Shown: positions 26,395 through 34,569 of the stretch, one piece after another
Layout of the letters: each line of letters begins with the position of its first letter
How positions within the stretch are numbered: the stretch's first letter is position 1
NCBI GenBank assembly: GCA_938048455.1
Contig: CALIUY010000007.1
Coordinates: 55,719 to 119,718, forward strand
Source of the DNA: an uncultured Desulfobacterales bacterium
Lineage (GTDB): Bacteria > Desulfobacterota > Desulfobacteria > Desulfobacterales > SpSt-501
Reading direction: 5' to 3'
DNA length: 64,000 nucleotides
Program-made: the position numbers and the translations under genes
Notes under the pieces: model-generated
The model's database searches: none
What the model was told of the DNA's origin: nothing
Seen by the model: only the letters and a program-made list of their open reading frames with translations

Positions 26395-26883
26395 TCATTT
26401 GGCCCACTCCTTCCAGTCGAGGCCGGTTTTCTTTTCCCAGTCGGAGACGAAGCGCTCGTTGAAGAAGGCGTGCAGCTTGCGCATCAGCCGCTTCCAGCCG
26501 GTTTCGTAATCGCAGGTGAGCACATCCTCGAGGAAGGGCACGATGTCGGCCAGTTTCTCCTTGGGCAGAAACGCGCGCGCCCGCAGATCGTAAGATCGCT
26601 TGAGGGCCTCGGGGGTGAGCGCGTGCGCGGTGAGCATGGCGACGCGCAACCCGCGCTGCACGGCCTCCTCGAGCAGCTCGAAGCCGCGCACCCCCATGAT
26701 GTCGAGCACCACGAGATCGAAATCCACCTCCCCGAGAAGCCGCATCGCCTCCTCGTACGAACGCGCCTTGTAGATCGTGCACCGCGGGGCCTCGGCCTTG
26801 ACGATCTCCTCCAGAGAGTCGAGCACGTCGGGTTCGTCGTCGACGGCGAGCAGCCGCTTGTCGTTCAGAATCGTCTCCTTCAT
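26395..26883 (-). CDS. Single-domain response regulator (receiver domain with short C-terminal tail)
   Basis: 162 residues from the ATG at 26883-26881, chosen because AGGAAAGGAGC is just upstream. The receiver domain occupies about residues 9-125: acidic pair VDDEPD (Asp15, Asp16), phospho-acceptor Asp61 in VVLDIMG, the conserved Ala/Thr in MLTAHAL, and Lys in FLPKEKL. About 40 C-terminal residues (WKRLMRKLHAFFNERFVSDW) are helical and not a recognised output domain. No histidine kinase gene is nearby, so its partner is elsewhere. Confidence 0.9.
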   Translation of the reverse strand: MKETILNDKRLLAVDDEPDVLDSLEEIVKAEAPRCTIYKARSYEEAMRLLGEVDFDLVVLDIMGVRGFELLEEAVQRGLRVAMLTAHALTPEALKRSYDLRARAFLPKEKLADIVPFLEDVLTCDYETGWKRLMRKLHAFFNERFVSDWEKKTGLDWKEWAK

Positions 26884-27055
26884 CTTCGGCTCCTTTCCTC
26901 CCGGACCCTGCCGGAGCCACCGGCGCGGCTCATTGGGCTGACCGTTCGCCCCCGACAACCGGAAAATCCGGATCCGGGTCTCCCGTCAGAATAGGCTTCG
27001 CCGGCGCCGGTCGCAAGCCCGCCGCCGGCGACGCGGATTCTTCACCGCACCGTGG

Positions 27056-27084
27056 TTGGCAGGCCCGGACCCGCATGCTACGAT
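27056..27084 (+). promoter_or_regulatory. Candidate promoter for the uncharacterised gene-nadK group
   Basis: TTGGCA (27056-27061), 17 bp spacer, TACGAT (27079-27084). It lies in the 333 bp non-coding stretch 26884-27216 between the divergent response regulator and the gene at 27217. The rest of this stretch shows GC-rich sequence with short dyads but nothing I can name. Confidence 0.5.
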
Positions 27085-27216
27085 TCGATCGCCCCAGGGA
27101 GCGACTTTTCGTCAGAACAGCCGGGCGAGCGACCTTTTGTCGGCGCCGCCCGAAACCCTCCGGACGGGCGGAAACGCTTGGATCCTCTATCCGACACGGA
27201 AATCAAAGTCAATGCG

Positions 27217-28260
27217 ATGCGGGCCCACACCGGCCCCGCCCCCGGCGAGCCGCGGGCGGCTCTCGGGCGCGTCTTCCGCGGCCTGAAGCTCGCCCTGGCG
27301 CGCCGAAGACGGGCCGCCAAGCGCCGAAGACGGCTGGCCGCCGCGACCGAAGAGGCGCTCGAGGCGATCGCCGCGGCGAGCGCACCGCTCGCCTGTTCGT
27401 TGCCGGACTGTCGGCGCGGACTCGGGGCCGCCTTGGAGCGGGCCGCCCTGCACCTGCGGGCGGCGCTGGCGCAAATTCCGGGGCCGGTCGAACTCGCAGC
27501 CGGGCGCTGGGGGGTGGACCCGCTTCTGCGGGCGCTCTTCGTCGAGCCCGAGGCGATCCGCCGTTTTCTCGCCGCCGCTTCCGCGCTCGAGGATTTCTTC
27601 GTCCGCTCCGGAGCCGACACCGCCTTCGCGCTGCTCACGGCCCGCCGCCGCGAGCGCACCGTCTTCGCCCCCGTCCTCGAGGGGGAGATCCTTTGCCGCG
27701 ACTCGGCCCGAAGGCTCGTCGAGTTCGAGGACCTGAAGCTCCTGGAGCCCTCGGCCGACGAGCCCTCGCTGCGGCGGGCGATCGCGCGGCGGCTGCTCGG
27801 CGAAATCGTCGGCCGGCGGGTGGAAGAGACGCTCCGCCACCGGCGCCGCCGCGAGGCGCTTCGGGAGCAGAAGAAGATCCTTGCCGTGCAGTGGAAGATG
27901 ATCGCCCGCTCCCGCGGTGCCGGCGCGGGCGAAACGCCGCCGGAGGCGCTCGCGGCGATCGAGCGCGAGATGGCGGCGTTGTCCGCGGCGGCCGCCGGCG
28001 GGACGGCTTTTTTGGAGCGGCTTTCCGCTCTGCTCTCCGCCCCGGAAAGAGCCTTCGCCGTGCGGCCGCTCCGGCTGCGGCTCGACTGGCTCGGGGTCCA
28101 GCTTCCCGTGTCCCCGTCCGAGGCCCGGGGCGAGGAGACCGCTCTGGCGGAGTGGATCCCGGCGGAGGGGCCACCCCTGGCGGTCGTCTACGTGACCGTG
28201 CGGCGATCCGAGGCCGTGGACCTCTCCCCCCCTTGCGGTCGGGCGGCCGAACCGCTATGA
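27217..28260 (+). CDS. Uncharacterised protein, Arg/Ala-rich and helical
   Basis: About 347 residues from the ATG at 27217. The start is uncertain: there is no good ribosome-binding site, and an in-frame TTG at 27178 is possible. The N-terminal third is rich in Arg and Ala and likely coiled coil (LKLALARRRRAAKRRRRLAA). The middle holds the more specific WGVDPLLRALFVEPEAIRRF and an acidic-hydrophobic block FEDLKLLEPSADEPSLRRAI. Another basic helix (RHRRRREALREQKKIL) follows. No signal peptide or membrane helix. Not a family I recognise. It ends 51 bp before nadK and probably shares its transcript. Confidence 0.6.
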   Translation: MRAHTGPAPGEPRAALGRVFRGLKLALARRRRAAKRRRRLAAATEEALEAIAAASAPLACSLPDCRRGLGAALERAALHLRAALAQIPGPVELAAGRWGVDPLLRALFVEPEAIRRFLAAASALEDFFVRSGADTAFALLTARRRERTVFAPVLEGEILCRDSARRLVEFEDLKLLEPSADEPSLRRAIARRLLGEIVGRRVEETLRHRRRREALREQKKILAVQWKMIARSRGAGAGETPPEALAAIEREMAALSAAAAGGTAFLERLSALLSAPERAFAVRPLRLRLDWLGVQLPVSPSEARGEETALAEWIPAEGPPLAVVYVTVRRSEAVDLSPPCGRAAEPL

Positions 28261-28311
28261 AAGCCCCGGGCCGCCGGCCGGCCGCCGGAAGCCCCCGAAA
28301 GGACCGATCCC

Positions 28312-29190
28312 ATGCCGCAAACCGGAGCCCGAGCTCCGCGCAAGGTCGCCCTCTACGTCAAGCGCGACCCGCGCGCCGCGGCCAAGGCCGACGAGCTCGC
28401 CGCCTGGCTGCGGGCGCGGAGGATCGAGGTCGTGCGCACGACGAGCCCGGCCGCTCCGGGGCGCCGGGAGCCCTCCGCGAGGCGGCCGCCGCCGCGGGAC
28501 CTCTTCTGCGTCTTCGTCCTGGGCGGCGACGGCACTTTCCTCAGCGCGGTGCGCTGGGTGGGGGACCGGGAAATCCCGCTGCTCGGCATCAAGTTCGGGG
28601 AGCTGGGGTTCCTCGCCGAGATTCTCGAGGAAAACCTCTTCGAGGCCGCAGAGCGCGTGTTGCAGGGCGATTTCCACATCGCCCGCCGCATGCGCCTCGA
28701 TGCCGAGGTCAGCCGCCGGGGAAGGACGATCCTGCGCGACACGGTGCTGAACGACGTCGTGATCCACCGCGGCGCGCTCGCGAGGCTGGCGAACATCGTC
28801 ACCCACGTGAACGGCCATTACCTGACCACCTTCCGCGCCGACGGTCTGATTATCGCCACCCCCACGGGCTCGACCGCCTACTCGCTCGCCGCCGGGGGCC
28901 CGGTCATCCACCCCAAGGTCGCCGGACTGATCCTTACCCCCATCTGCCCCTTCACCCTCACCAACCGGCCGCTGATCGTCCCCGAGGAAGTCGAGATCAC
29001 GCTCCGCCTGGACAAGGGATCCCAGGACATCGTGCTCACGCTCGACGGCCAGCGCGGCATCGAGCTGACCGACCAGGATGTCCTCACGGTGAGGAAAAGC
29101 GATCATCCCCTGCCCCTCATCCTGCTTCCCGGCCGGCATTACTTCGACGTGCTCAAGGCGAAGCTTCGCTGGAGCGGAGGGCGGGTCTGA
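28312..29190 (+). CDS. nadK: NAD kinase
   Basis: 292 residues, cytoplasmic, phosphorylates NAD to NADP with ATP or polyphosphate. The family signature [14 protein letters not shown] places the catalytic GGDG at residues 71-74. The second signature is [20 protein letters not shown], and the NE/D-type segment is [17 protein letters not shown]. Length is normal for the family. AAAGGACCGATCCC precedes the ATG. Two reductase-fold genes that would use NAD(P) follow at short distances. Confidence 0.96.
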   Translation: MPQTGARAPRKVALYVKRDPRAAAKADELAAWLRARRIEVVRTTSPAAPGRREPSARRPPPRDLFCVFVLGGDGTFLSAVRWVGDREIPLLGIKFGELGFLAEILEENLFEAAERVLQGDFHIARRMRLDAEVSRRGRTILRDTVLNDVVIHRGALARLANIVTHVNGHYLTTFRADGLIIATPTGSTAYSLAAGGPVIHPKVAGLILTPICPFTLTNRPLIVPEEVEITLRLDKGSQDIVLTLDGQRGIELTDQDVLTVRKSDHPLPLILLPGRHYFDVLKAKLRWSGGRV

Positions 29191-29206
29191 GGCTTCCGGG
29201 GGAGCC

Positions 29207-30184
29207 ATGCGCCGCGTGCTGCTGACGGGAGCGACGGGGTTCATCGGCTACGAGGTGGCGCGCGCGCTCAACGAGCGCGGCATCGCCCCGCGCATGCTCG
29301 TGCGGCGGCCCCTTCGCGGGCTTCTCCTCCGGGGGCTTTCCGGCGAGACGGTCACGGGCGATCTGCTCGACCCGCAAAGCCTCCGTGCGGCCGTCGAAGG
29401 GGTGGATACGGTCATCCATCTCGGGGCGATCGCCTCCTTCGTCGCCTACCGCATCGTGCGGCCCTCGATCGTCGAGGGCTCGCGCAACCTGCTTTCCGCC
29501 GCGGCGGCGGCCGGCGTCAAGACCCTCGTCTACGGCGGCAGCCTTCTCGTCTACCCCGACCAGGAGCGCCCGATCGACCCGCAGACCCCCGCCGCCCCGG
29601 TGCTGGGCTACGGCCGGGCGAAGCTCGAGGCGGAGAGCCTTCTCGCCCGCGGCGCGCGCGAGGCCGGCATCCGCTTCGTCTCGCTGCGTCTGCCCCACAC
29701 CTACGGCGCGCGCAGCCTGTTCTTCGAGGAGGCCCGGCGGGGCTGGATGCTTTTCCCGGGCCGGGGGGAAAACCGCTACGGCCACTTGCACGTGCGCGAT
29801 GCGGCCCGGGCGCTTTTGGCCGCGGCCGAGGGCGGGCTCGAGGGCGCCTTCGTCGTGGCCGACGAGGATTCCTGCTCCTGGAACCGCTTTTTCGAGGTCG
29901 TGCGGGAAAGCTACCCGCGGCTGCGCGTGACCCGCATCCCGCGGCCGGCGGCGACGGCCGCCGCCCTGCTCCTCGACGGCTTGCGCCTCCTGCACCGCCG
30001 GCCGGGGCTCTACTCGGCGGGAGCGGTGCGGGCCTGGAACCTCAACCTGCCGGTGGTTCCCGGCACCTTGCGGAGGCTCTTCGGCATCGACCCCCTCTAC
30101 CCCACCGTCCGGCAGGGGATCCCGGCCGTGGTCGAGGAGGCGGTCGCTTACTGCTGGCTTCACTCGATGAAAGACAAATGCTGA
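29207..30184 (+). CDS. NAD(P)-dependent epimerase/dehydratase (extended SDR)
   Basis: 325 residues. The Rossmann motif LLTGATGFIGYEVARAL is at residues 5-21. The catalytic YxxxK is in LGYGRAKLEAE (about residue 143), with the matching serine in VYGGSLLVYP. The C-terminal part (FEEARRGWMLFPGRGENRYG, LHVRDAARALLAAAEGG) is typical of nucleotide-sugar or sterol-type extended SDRs, so the substrate is open. It follows nadK by 16 bp and precedes another SDR gene by 12 bp. Confidence 0.88.
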   Translation: MRRVLLTGATGFIGYEVARALNERGIAPRMLVRRPLRGLLLRGLSGETVTGDLLDPQSLRAAVEGVDTVIHLGAIASFVAYRIVRPSIVEGSRNLLSAAAAAGVKTLVYGGSLLVYPDQERPIDPQTPAAPVLGYGRAKLEAESLLARGAREAGIRFVSLRLPHTYGARSLFFEEARRGWMLFPGRGENRYGHLHVRDAARALLAAAEGGLEGAFVVADEDSCSWNRFFEVVRESYPRLRVTRIPRPAATAAALLLDGLRLLHRRPGLYSAGAVRAWNLNLPVVPGTLRRLFGIDPLYPTVRQGIPAVVEEAVAYCWLHSMKDKC

Positions 30185-30196
30185 AGGAGGCAAGCG

Positions 30197-30898
30197 ATGA
30201 ACGAACGCTCGGTTCTCGTAGTGGGGGCGAGCTCCGGCATCGGCCGCGAGATCGCGATCCGGCTCTCCCGTGCCGGAACCCGCGTGCTCGCGGCCGGCCG
30301 GCGGCCCGGCCCGGAAGGCAGTGTGCATATCGCTCTCGATGTCACCCGGGACGATCTGCCGACGGAGCGGCTTCCCGAGACCCTCGCCGGGCTCGTCTAT
30401 TGCCCGGGCACGATCCGTCTCCAACCCTTCGCGCGGATCTCGCGGGAAGAGTTTCTCGAAGACCTCGAGGTGAACTACCTGGGGGCGGTCCGCGTGCTCG
30501 CCGCCGCCTTACCCAAACTCAAGGCCTGCCCCGAAGGGGCCTCGGTGGTGCTCTTCAGCACCGTGGCCGTGGGGACCGGCATGCCTTTCCACGCCTCGAT
30601 CGCCGGCGCGAAGGGGGCGGTGGAGGGGCTGACCCGCGCGCTGGCGGCCGAGCTCGCCCCGCGGATCCGCGTCAACGCGATCGCCCCCTCGCTTACGGAG
30701 ACGCCGCTCGCCGCCTCCCTCCTCCGGGACGAGGCGCGGCGCAAGGCCGCCTCCGAGCGGCATCCCCTCAAACGGATCGGCTCCGCCGCCGAAGTGGCCG
30801 AGGCCGCCGTCTTTCTCCTCTCCGGCGCCGCGGGCTGGATCACCGGGCAGGTGCTGCGGGTGGACGGAGGGATGGGAACACTGCGGACCTTCCGGTGA
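30197..30898 (+). CDS. Short-chain dehydrogenase/reductase-like protein with an altered active site
   Basis: 233 residues, with CTGAAGGAGGCAAGCG before the ATG. The nucleotide-binding motif is VVGASSGIGREIAIRLSRAG (residues 8-27), the NAG-type position is YCPGTIRLQPF, and the SDR C-terminus is complete (GWITGQVLRVDGGM). At the catalytic site, where SDRs have Tyr-x-x-x-Lys, this protein reads Ile-Ala-Gly-Ala-Lys (in HASIAGAKGAVEGLTRAL), so the Lys is kept and the Tyr is missing. It may have a different proton donor or be a non-classical oxidoreductase. Cotranscribed with the previous epimerase. Confidence 0.85.
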   Translation: MNERSVLVVGASSGIGREIAIRLSRAGTRVLAAGRRPGPEGSVHIALDVTRDDLPTERLPETLAGLVYCPGTIRLQPFARISREEFLEDLEVNYLGAVRVLAAALPKLKACPEGASVVLFSTVAVGTGMPFHASIAGAKGAVEGLTRALAAELAPRIRVNAIAPSLTETPLAASLLRDEARRKAASERHPLKRIGSAAEVAEAAVFLLSGAAGWITGQVLRVDGGMGTLRTFR

Positions 30899-30922
30899 GG
30901 CGTCTGCTCCCCACGGGAAGGA

Positions 30923-31111
30923 TCAGGCCCCGTCCGGTTGGACCCGGATGTTTCCGGCGGTGCGGCCCGCGGCGGCATCGTCGACGCAGCGGTCGAGGAT
31001 CTCCTCGGGTAGCTCGCGGATGTCTTTCAGAGCCTCGAGCGGGCAGATGAGCTCGTTTCCCGCCCCGTCGCGGACCCGGACATAGAGGGCGTCGGCGGAC
31101 GGTTCGCTCAC
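30923..31111 (-). CDS. Small hypothetical protein (62 residues)
   Basis: Starts at a GTG (31111-31109) preceded by GGGGGAGGATGCC, a strong ribosome-binding site. It reads MSEPSADALYVRVRDGAGN..., then ICPLEALKDIRELPEEIL and a final segment with RCVDDAAAGRTAGNI. Two cysteines are present. It is acidic, soluble and without signal. The good ribosome-binding site, natural amino-acid composition and position alone in an otherwise empty gap support it as real. It is divergent from cydA and convergent with the SDR gene. Function unknown. Confidence 0.6.
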   Translation of the reverse strand: MSEPSADALYVRVRDGAGNELICPLEALKDIRELPEEILDRCVDDAAAGRTAGNIRVQPDGA

Positions 31112-31134
31112 GGCATCCTCCCCCGGCGGTCGGC

Positions 31135-31163
31135 TTGACACCGCCCGTGGATTGCTGCATACC
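31135..31163 (+). promoter_or_regulatory. Candidate promoter of cydABX
   Basis: A perfect -35 TTGACA (31135-31140) with a weak -10 CATACC (31158-31163) after 17 bp, about 55 bp before the cydA start. No FNR- or ArcA-like box is obvious. Confidence 0.45.
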
Positions 31164-31219
31164 ACAGCCGAGGATCGGTTGACCCCCCCCGCGAAACGCT
31201 TCCATCCCCGAGGTGACCC

Positions 31220-32602
31220 ATGTTCGAGGCCTTCGACGCCCTGCTCCTCGCCCGCATCCAGTTCGCCTTCACGGTTTCCTTTCACATCGTCTTTCCGGCC
31301 TTCACGATCGGACTGGCGAGCTGGCTGGCGGTGCTCGAATGGCGCTGGCTGCGTACCGGAAACCCCGTCTATGCCGAGGTCTACCGCATGTGGGTCAAGA
31401 TTTTCGCCGTGACTTTCGGCATGGGGGTGGTCTCCGGCGTCGTCCTCTCCTTCCAGTTCGGCACCAACTGGTCGGTTTTCGCCGACCGCGGCGGAAACGT
31501 CCTCGGCCCGCTGCTCGGCTATGAAGTGCTGACCGCCTTCTTCCTCGAAGCCTCCTTTCTGGGGATCATGCTCTTCGGCTGGAACCGCGTGAGCCGAGGG
31601 ATGCACTTCGCGGCGACGGTGATCGTGGCCCTGGGAACGCTCGTCTCGGCTTTCTGGATTCTCTCGGCCAACAGCTGGATGCAGACGCCGGCGGGCTTCC
31701 GCGTGGGCGAAGACGGGCTGCTGCACCCGACCTCGTGGCTGGCGGTGATCTTCAACCCCTCCTTTCCTTACCGCTTCGTGCACATGGTGACCGCGGCCTA
31801 CCTCACGACGGCCTTCACGGTCGCGGGCATCGGCGCCGGGTATCTCTACCGCGGCCGCCACGAAAAGCACGCCCGGGTGATGCTCGGCATGGCGATGATC
31901 ATGGCCGTCTTCGTCGCCCCCCTGCAGCTCGTCTTCGGCGACCTCCACGGCCTGAACACCCTCGAGCACCAGCCGGTCAAGGTCTCCGCCATGGAAGGCC
32001 TGTGGGAAACCCAGCGCGGGGCGCCGCTGGTTCTCTTCGGCTGGCCGGACGAAACACGCGAGCAGACCCTTTACAGCCTGGAGATTCCGAAGCTCTCGAG
32101 CCTGATCCTCACCCACGACTGGAACGGGGAGGTCAAGGGCTTGAAGGCTTGGCCGCGCACGGAGCGGCCGCCGGTCGCCTGGGTCTTCTGGCCCTTCCGC
32201 ATCATGGTCGGCCTGGGGCTGCTGATGATCGCCACCGGCGCGGCCGCGGCGATCCTTTATTTCCGCGGCCGGCTTTTCGATTCGCGGGCCTTCCAGCTCT
32301 GGTGCATGGCGCTCACCCCCACGGGCTTCCTCGCCGTGCTGGCCGGCTGGTTCGTGACCGAGGTGGGCCGTCAGCCCTGGATCGTCTACGGCGTCCTGCG
32401 GACGGCGGAGAGCACCTCGCCGGTCACGGCCGCCCCGATCGCGGTTTCGCTCGTCGCTTTCCTCGTCGTCTACACCTTCGTTTTCGGCGCCGGCAGCTAT
32501 TACATCCTGCGGCTGATCGGCAAGGGGCCGCAGGCCCTCGAGGAGCCGACCTACGGCGATCACGGCCTTCCGCAGCCGCCGCTCGTCACCGGCGCGGCCT
32601 GA
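31220..32602 (+). CDS. cydA: Cytochrome bd-type ubiquinol/menaquinol oxidase subunit I
   Basis: 460 residues, about nine membrane helices. It holds hemes b558, b595 and d with conserved residues visible as His in FAFTVSFHIVFPAFTIGLA and the GLNTLEHQPVKVSAMEGLW quinol-site start. The signature GWFVTEVGRQPWIVYGVLRT contains the GRQPW motif. The periplasmic Q-loop is short, as in the cyanide-insensitive oxidase (CIO) branch; E. coli CydA has an insert here. The terminal oxidase reduces O2 without pumping protons and usually serves microaerobic respiration or oxygen removal. Confidence 0.96.
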   Translation: MFEAFDALLLARIQFAFTVSFHIVFPAFTIGLASWLAVLEWRWLRTGNPVYAEVYRMWVKIFAVTFGMGVVSGVVLSFQFGTNWSVFADRGGNVLGPLLGYEVLTAFFLEASFLGIMLFGWNRVSRGMHFAATVIVALGTLVSAFWILSANSWMQTPAGFRVGEDGLLHPTSWLAVIFNPSFPYRFVHMVTAAYLTTAFTVAGIGAGYLYRGRHEKHARVMLGMAMIMAVFVAPLQLVFGDLHGLNTLEHQPVKVSAMEGLWETQRGAPLVLFGWPDETREQTLYSLEIPKLSSLILTHDWNGEVKGLKAWPRTERPPVAWVFWPFRIMVGLGLLMIATGAAAAILYFRGRLFDSRAFQLWCMALTPTGFLAVLAGWFVTEVGRQPWIVYGVLRTAESTSPVTAAPIAVSLVAFLVVYTFVFGAGSYYILRLIGKGPQALEEPTYGDHGLPQPPLVTGAA

Positions 32603-32640
32603 ACCCGAACCCGCGGGGAACAAGGAAAGGGACACGTCCT

Positions 32641-33660
32641 ATGTTCAGCCTGGAGCACCTGGTCGACCTGCCGCTCATTTGGTACGGACTGATCCTGACG
32701 GCCGTCCTGCTCTACATCGTCCTGGACGGCTTCGACCTGGGCGTGGGGGTCCTTTTTCCCTTCGCCCCCTCGGAGACCTGCCGCAACCGCATGATGAACT
32801 CGATCGCCCCGTTCTGGGACGGAAACGAGACCTGGCTGATCCTCGGCGGCGGCGGGCTGTTCGCCGCCTTTCCGCTCGCCTATGCGATCCTCATGCCCGC
32901 CCTCTACGTCCCGGTGATCGTCATGCTGCTCGGGCTGATCTTCCGCGGGGTGGCCTTCGAGTTCCGCTTCAAGGCGCCGGAGGGAAAGCGCGGCCTCTGG
33001 GACACGGCCTTCCACTTCGGCTCGCTTGTCGCGGCCTTCATGCAGGGCACGATCATCGGTGCGGTCGTCCAGGGGGTGCCGGTCGAGGGGCGAAGCTTCG
33101 TCGGCGGCGCCTTCGACTGGCTGAACGGCTACAGCGTGATGACCGGGGTCGCGCTCGTTTTCGGCTACGGCCTGTTGGGCGCCACCTGGCTCGTCATGAA
33201 GACCGAGGAGCAGACGCAAGCTTGGGCCCGCCGGGCGGCGGCCTACGTCCTCGGCTGGGTGGCCGTGTTTTTGGCGATCGTGAGCGTGAGCATGCCCTTC
33301 ATCAACCCCGACATCCGCGCCCTGTGGTGGACGATCCCCAACCTCTTCTATCTCGCCCCCATCCCCGCGGCGAGCCTCGTTTTCATCCTGCTCATCTGGA
33401 ACGACTTGAACTCCGAACGCGAGGTCCGGCCCTTTCTTTGCTCGATCGGCATCTTTCTCACGGCCTATCTCGGTCTGGGGATCAGCCTCTACCCTTACGC
33501 CGTCCCCTACGAGGTGAGCTTCCGCCAGGCCGCCGCCGCCGCGCCCTCGCAGTCGCTGCTGCTGGTCGGGACCGTGATTCTGCTTCCGATCATCCTCGCC
33601 TACACGGCCTACTGCTATTTCGTCTTCCGGGGCAAGGCCTCCCATGAAAGCGGCTACTAA
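32641..33660 (+). CDS. cydB: Cytochrome bd-type oxidase subunit II
   Basis: 339 residues from the ATG at 32641. It begins with WYGLILTAVLLYIVLDGFDL, the CydB N-terminal helix with conserved Asp. Next come the IAPFWDGNETWLILGGGGLF motif, FAAFPLAYAILMPALYVPVI and the GVAFEFRFKA loop. About eight membrane helices, normal length. It is 38 bp after cydA and overlaps the third small subunit gene by 17 bp. Confidence 0.96.
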   Translation: MFSLEHLVDLPLIWYGLILTAVLLYIVLDGFDLGVGVLFPFAPSETCRNRMMNSIAPFWDGNETWLILGGGGLFAAFPLAYAILMPALYVPVIVMLLGLIFRGVAFEFRFKAPEGKRGLWDTAFHFGSLVAAFMQGTIIGAVVQGVPVEGRSFVGGAFDWLNGYSVMTGVALVFGYGLLGATWLVMKTEEQTQAWARRAAAYVLGWVAVFLAIVSVSMPFINPDIRALWWTIPNLFYLAPIPAASLVFILLIWNDLNSEREVRPFLCSIGIFLTAYLGLGISLYPYAVPYEVSFRQAAAAAPSQSLLLVGTVILLPIILAYTAYCYFVFRGKASHESGY

Positions 33661-33760
33661 ACGGCAGTGGACTTGGTTTGCGGCGCTCTGGGCGGGCGGC
33701 CTGTGCGCCGCACTGCTCCTCGCCGGAGCGGTGCGCCTGCTCTTCTCGCTAGGCAAATGA
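33644..33760 (+). CDS. Cytochrome bd small subunit, CydX/DUF2474-like (38 residues)
   Basis: A 38-residue single-helix protein beginning MKAATKRQWTWFAALWAGG with a hydrophobic helix (about residues 11-33) ending VRLLFSLGK. It starts inside the end of cydB (17 bp overlap) in a different frame, so it is coupled to it. DUF2474 proteins of the CIO-type bd oxidase operons show the same short pattern of W-x-W-F followed by LW and a glycine, and sit at this spot after cydB. E. coli CydX (37 residues) is needed for oxidase stability. Too short for usual gene finders. Confidence 0.8.
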   Translation: MKAATKRQWTWFAALWAGGLCAALLLAGAVRLLFSLGK

Positions 33761-33966
33761 TTTCCCCGGAAGTGGAAAACGTCTTCCCCATGACCGGCAA
33801 AGCGCCTCTTCCCCCACATTCCGCCTTATCGACAACAGATTGAAATATTGAAGTTTTACAGGAGAAAAACCCTCTTTCCAGCTGGCATGCATTCTGCATT
33901 GGGTCCAGATGGCGGTGAAAAGAGGCTTGCGGGGTTCGCCCTGCGGAGGGAGGTTCATTCCGGAAA

Positions 33967-34503
33967 ATGCCGCTTCCCCTGGGACACACGGCGATCGGGC
34001 TCGCCCTCTACGAGGGGGTGTCGAAGCGTTCGGTTTTCGAGGACTGGAAAACCCCGCTCGCGGCCGCGCTGCTCGCCAACCTTCCCGATATCGACGTCTT
34101 TCTGGGCCTGTTGTGGGCCTGGAACGGGAGCGCCTTCCATCGCGGCCCGACCCACAGCCTGCTCTTCGCCCTCGTGGCGGCCCTGCTCTACGCCCGTGCG
34201 GCCGCCCTGTGGAAGGGTTTGCCGCGGATCGGTTTCAAGACAGCCTTGCTGCTCGTCGCCTCGCACGTCGCCGCCGATGCGGCGCTCTCCTCCGCGGGGG
34301 TCTCCTGGTTCTGGCCTTTCGCGGTCTTCTTCTCCCAGGGCTCGACCGGCTGGGGCGAGGTGACCCGCATGGCGCTGAAGAGCAATCCGATCGACGCCAC
34401 CCTCGGATTCGCCGCCTTCCTCGTTCTTGCGCTCCGGCGCGGCCTTCTGCTCTTGCGCGCCGCCCGGGCTCCCGTCCTCCCCCGCGAGAACGTCCGCCGC
34501 TAG
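33967..34503 (+). CDS. Membrane-bound metal-dependent hydrolase family protein (DUF457, YdjM-like)
   Basis: 178 residues. It opens PLPLGHTAIGLALYEG with a conserved His, followed by LLANLPDIDVFLG (acidic pair) and HRGPTHSLLFALVAALLY, the hallmark of DUF457 inner-membrane proteins. A later His and Asp occur in VASHVAADAALSS. Four or so hydrophobic helices. E. coli YdjM belongs here, but the catalytic role is not known. The 206 bp before it is AT-rich (for example the patch at 33840-33860) with GGAGGGAGG before the start; no convincing promoter pair is seen. Confidence 0.85.
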   Translation: MPLPLGHTAIGLALYEGVSKRSVFEDWKTPLAAALLANLPDIDVFLGLLWAWNGSAFHRGPTHSLLFALVAALLYARAAALWKGLPRIGFKTALLLVASHVAADAALSSAGVSWFWPFAVFFSQGSTGWGEVTRMALKSNPIDATLGFAAFLVLALRRGLLLLRAARAPVLPRENVRR

Positions 34504-34569
34504 ACGACTTCCGGGAAATGCCGCCCTGAGGCAATCTTCCCCTGCCGGGTTCGCCTTCACAAAGCGGGC

